In this document: in pieces, positions 8,547 to 9,726 of the stretch
How positions within the stretch are numbered: position 1 is the stretch's first letter
How the letters are laid out: the number at the start of each line of letters is the position of its first letter
Source: Chromatiales bacterium
GTDB lineage: Bacteria; Pseudomonadota; Gammaproteobacteria; JACCYU01
Length of the DNA: 9,726 nt
Direction of reading: 5' to 3'
Assembly (NCBI GenBank): GCA_031177845.1
Contig: JAPSGG010000027.1
Location: 1 to 9,726 of the forward strand
Position numbers and translations under genes: made by a program
The notes under the pieces: generated by a model
Told to the model about the DNA's origin: nothing
Seen by the model: the letters and a program-made list of their open reading frames with translations, nothing else
The model's database searches: none

Positions 8547-9122
8547 TCACCAGAAGCTAAGGGCACTCCGGGAGGAGCGATCTCGGTGGCCTAGTACCTA
8601 TTGAGACGGGGTTATGCTGTACCAATGTGAAGTAACGCGGAGCGCACTATCCTCACCGATCCTGGGTCAGCGGCGTGGCTTCGCAAGCGGGCACTCTCGA
8701 TTCGACCCGCGCACCTGTGGCTTGCCGCCCTCGATTGCAGAGGTTGCGCGCTCGACGCGCCCGCCGTATGGCGTGACGGCCGCGATGGGCACGACGGGCC
8801 GCCACAAACGGATCTTATCGTCGATGCCACGAACCCGTTGCTTCGTGAGGTCGGCACAATTAGCCTAGGTGTCGGTCTGTATGGTTCTCATCGTGCGCCA
8901 TCGGTCCGGTGCAGGCACGGCAGGGCCGCCGTAGCGTCCGCGTGAGGGAAAGTCAACCGGCGGCGAACATCGATGGTGGGTCATGGTGTGGCTAAACGTT
9001 GGGCGCGAATACCTCGTGCGCCTTGGCGAGCGGGACCTTGGGTTGACCTTGGATGCCGCGCTTGCGCAGCGCACTTCAGGCCAGTCGTCAGCATCACGGT
9101 CGCCATCATTACCTCCATCGGA
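8547..9122. other. Gene-poor stretch, probably decayed
   Basis: No frame here is convincing as a complete gene. Frames of 80-120 codons exist on both strands, but they have arginine-, serine- and proline-rich compositions typical of chance frames in GC-rich DNA. No tRNA-like T-loop sequence, transposase motif or CRISPR-like repeat was found. On the minus strand between 8880 and 8550 only scattered short pieces (for example RECPLAKP near 8690) could belong to the same LigD relic, and these are not reliable. Confidence 0.4.
8981..9106 (-). CDS. Small hypothetical frame with a strong Shine-Dalgarno sequence
   Basis: GGAGG at 9116-9112 lies five bases before an ATG at 9106 that opens a 41-residue frame beginning MATVMLTTGLK. 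No family is recognised. After about residue 11, the next frame over reads more like a real protein, SALRKRGIQGQPKVPLAKAHE and then VFAPNV before a TAG at 8994-8992. The pair may be a short gene broken by a one-base shift. Both readings are speculative. Confidence 0.2.
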   Translation of the reverse strand: MATVMLTTGLKCAAQARHPRSTQGPARQGARGIRAQRLATP

Positions 9123-9279
9123 ATGACTATGAGTGAATGGATGACCCGAGTACCCAATAGAATTACGGATCAGCGAACGAGTCACGCACGGTTCTCGCGT
9201 AGTCGGAGGCGAAGACGTTTCGAACATCATCTCTGCGCCAGATTTGGGTCGCCTGACGCAGCGGCGTGGAGTCGTATCC

Positions 9280-9310
9280 TTGACATGGGGACCATCAAAG
9301 CAGGGATATC
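9280..9310 (+). promoter_or_regulatory. Possible sigma-70 promoter for the CrtC-like gene
   Basis: A perfect TTGACA occurs at 9280-9285. Candidate -10 hexamers are gggata at 9303-9308 (17-base spacing, poor match) or gatatc at 9305-9310 (19-base spacing). The position suits a gene starting at 9333, 9384 or 9396 and argues against the ATG at 9285 that overlaps it. Confidence 0.25.
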
Positions 9311-9383
9311 AGTGTTTGCTGGGAAACAGAGGATGCCCGTAAACTTTGCTCTGGCTCCACTGTTTAACTGCGATGGCAGCTCG

Positions 9384-9726
9384 ATGTGGGCATCGATGAT
9401 CAACGCGCTGCTTATTTTGCTTATTTTTATTGTGCTTCTACTCACCCCGAGCCAGCCGGTTTTTGCACACCTCGTCTTTCCGGAAGACCATGGGCCCCAC
9501 CCCAGTCACCGTATCGAGTCCTGGTACTTCAACGGTCGTCTTGCCACCCAGGAGGGACAGCAATTCGGCTTTCATCTAGGATTTTTTAGGCTTGGCATAT
9601 GGCCGGATCCACCGAAAAAGCTTCCCCAACGGACTTCGGCATGGACAACTGATGAAATCTATCGGGCGGAACTCGGGCTTACTGACCTAGACGGTGGCCG
9701 ATTCTATAGCTACGAGCAGATTAGCC
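9384..9726 (+). CDS. Secreted CrtC/AttH-type lipocalin-like protein, N-terminal part
   Basis: The frame is open to the window end. From ATG 9384 it gives a signal peptide: a hydrophobic core MINALLILLIFIVLLLTP and a likely cleavage after QPVFA. The mature protein starts HLVFPEDHGPHPSHR, then IESWYFNGRLATQEGQQFGF and HLGFFRLGIW. This order (FPxDHGxHP, E-WY-xG, FGfxlxFFR) is the N-terminal hallmark of the CrtC/AttH family of two-domain lipocalin-like proteins, which includes carotenoid 1,2-hydratase and many secreted proteins of unknown substrate. Only the first domain's start is visible, so the substrate cannot be given. ATGs in the same frame at 9285, 9333 and 9396 are alternatives; none has a good ribosome-binding site. 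9384 or 9396 gives the most normal signal peptide. The gene faces away from the glg operon. Confidence 0.75.
   Translation, partial: MWASMINALLILLIFIVLLLTPSQPVFAHLVFPEDHGPHPSHRIESWYFNGRLATQEGQQFGFHLGFFRLGIWPDPPKKLPQRTSAWTTDEIYRAELGLTDLDGGRFYSYEQIS

Noticed and set aside
8690..8720. Short sequence that could pass for a tRNA T-arm (gattcgacc)
   Set aside because: It does not match the GGTTCGANTCC consensus, and no acceptor or anticodon stem could be built around it.
8614..8868. Overlapping plus and minus frames of about 80 codons
   Set aside because: Both have low-information, arginine- and serine-rich sequences; neither has a domain, so both look like chance frames in decayed DNA.

Overview
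The window carries one minus-strand operon for alpha-glucan and trehalose metabolism, followed on the right by a gene-poor, apparently decayed stretch, and ends in the start of a plus-strand gene for a secreted protein. The DNA is fairly GC-rich (estimated by eye). The gene set (GlgX, GlgB without the N1 domain, a GlgE-type maltosyltransferase, TreS and TreZ traces, a DoxX start, a CrtC/AttH-like secreted protein) suggests a bacterium, most likely a proteobacterium. Nothing here fixes genus or species.

The operon is read right to left. glgX (7653-5560) is intact and encodes a debranching enzyme. A 111-residue reading frame (5548-5213) carries only the N-terminal carbohydrate-binding-type domain of malto-oligosyltrehalose trehalohydrolase (TreZ). 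glgB (5232-3301, branching enzyme) and glgE (3304-1346, maltose-1-phosphate maltosyltransferase) are both full length with all catalytic residues and are coupled by an ATGA overlap. A treS frame begins at 1332; its similarity to trehalose synthase stops abruptly after residue 399. A doxX-like gene then begins at 62 in another frame and runs off the window. Spacings are short or negative throughout, so the unit looks co-transcribed.

In the known GlgE pathway TreS turns trehalose into maltose, a maltokinase makes maltose-1-phosphate, GlgE extends glucan chains, GlgB branches them and GlgX trims branches. Here the polymer-building half (GlgE, GlgB, GlgX) looks intact, while both trehalose-linked genes (treZ, treS) are cut short and no maltokinase is seen. 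The cluster therefore looks like a larger GlgE/trehalose locus that has lost internal segments. The maltose-1-phosphate supply must come from elsewhere, or GlgE may no longer be fed by this route.

Between glgX and the last gene (7654 to about 9284-9384) no complete gene is convincing. It holds a good minus-strand intrinsic terminator (8096-8123), a short unrecognised frame ending just before it, a frameshifted remnant that resembles the C-terminal end of ATP-dependent DNA ligase D (8422-8546), and a small frame with a strong Shine-Dalgarno sequence near 9106. From about 9384 a plus-strand gene starts with a signal peptide followed by the N-terminal motif of CrtC/AttH-type lipocalin-like proteins; it is cut by the window end.
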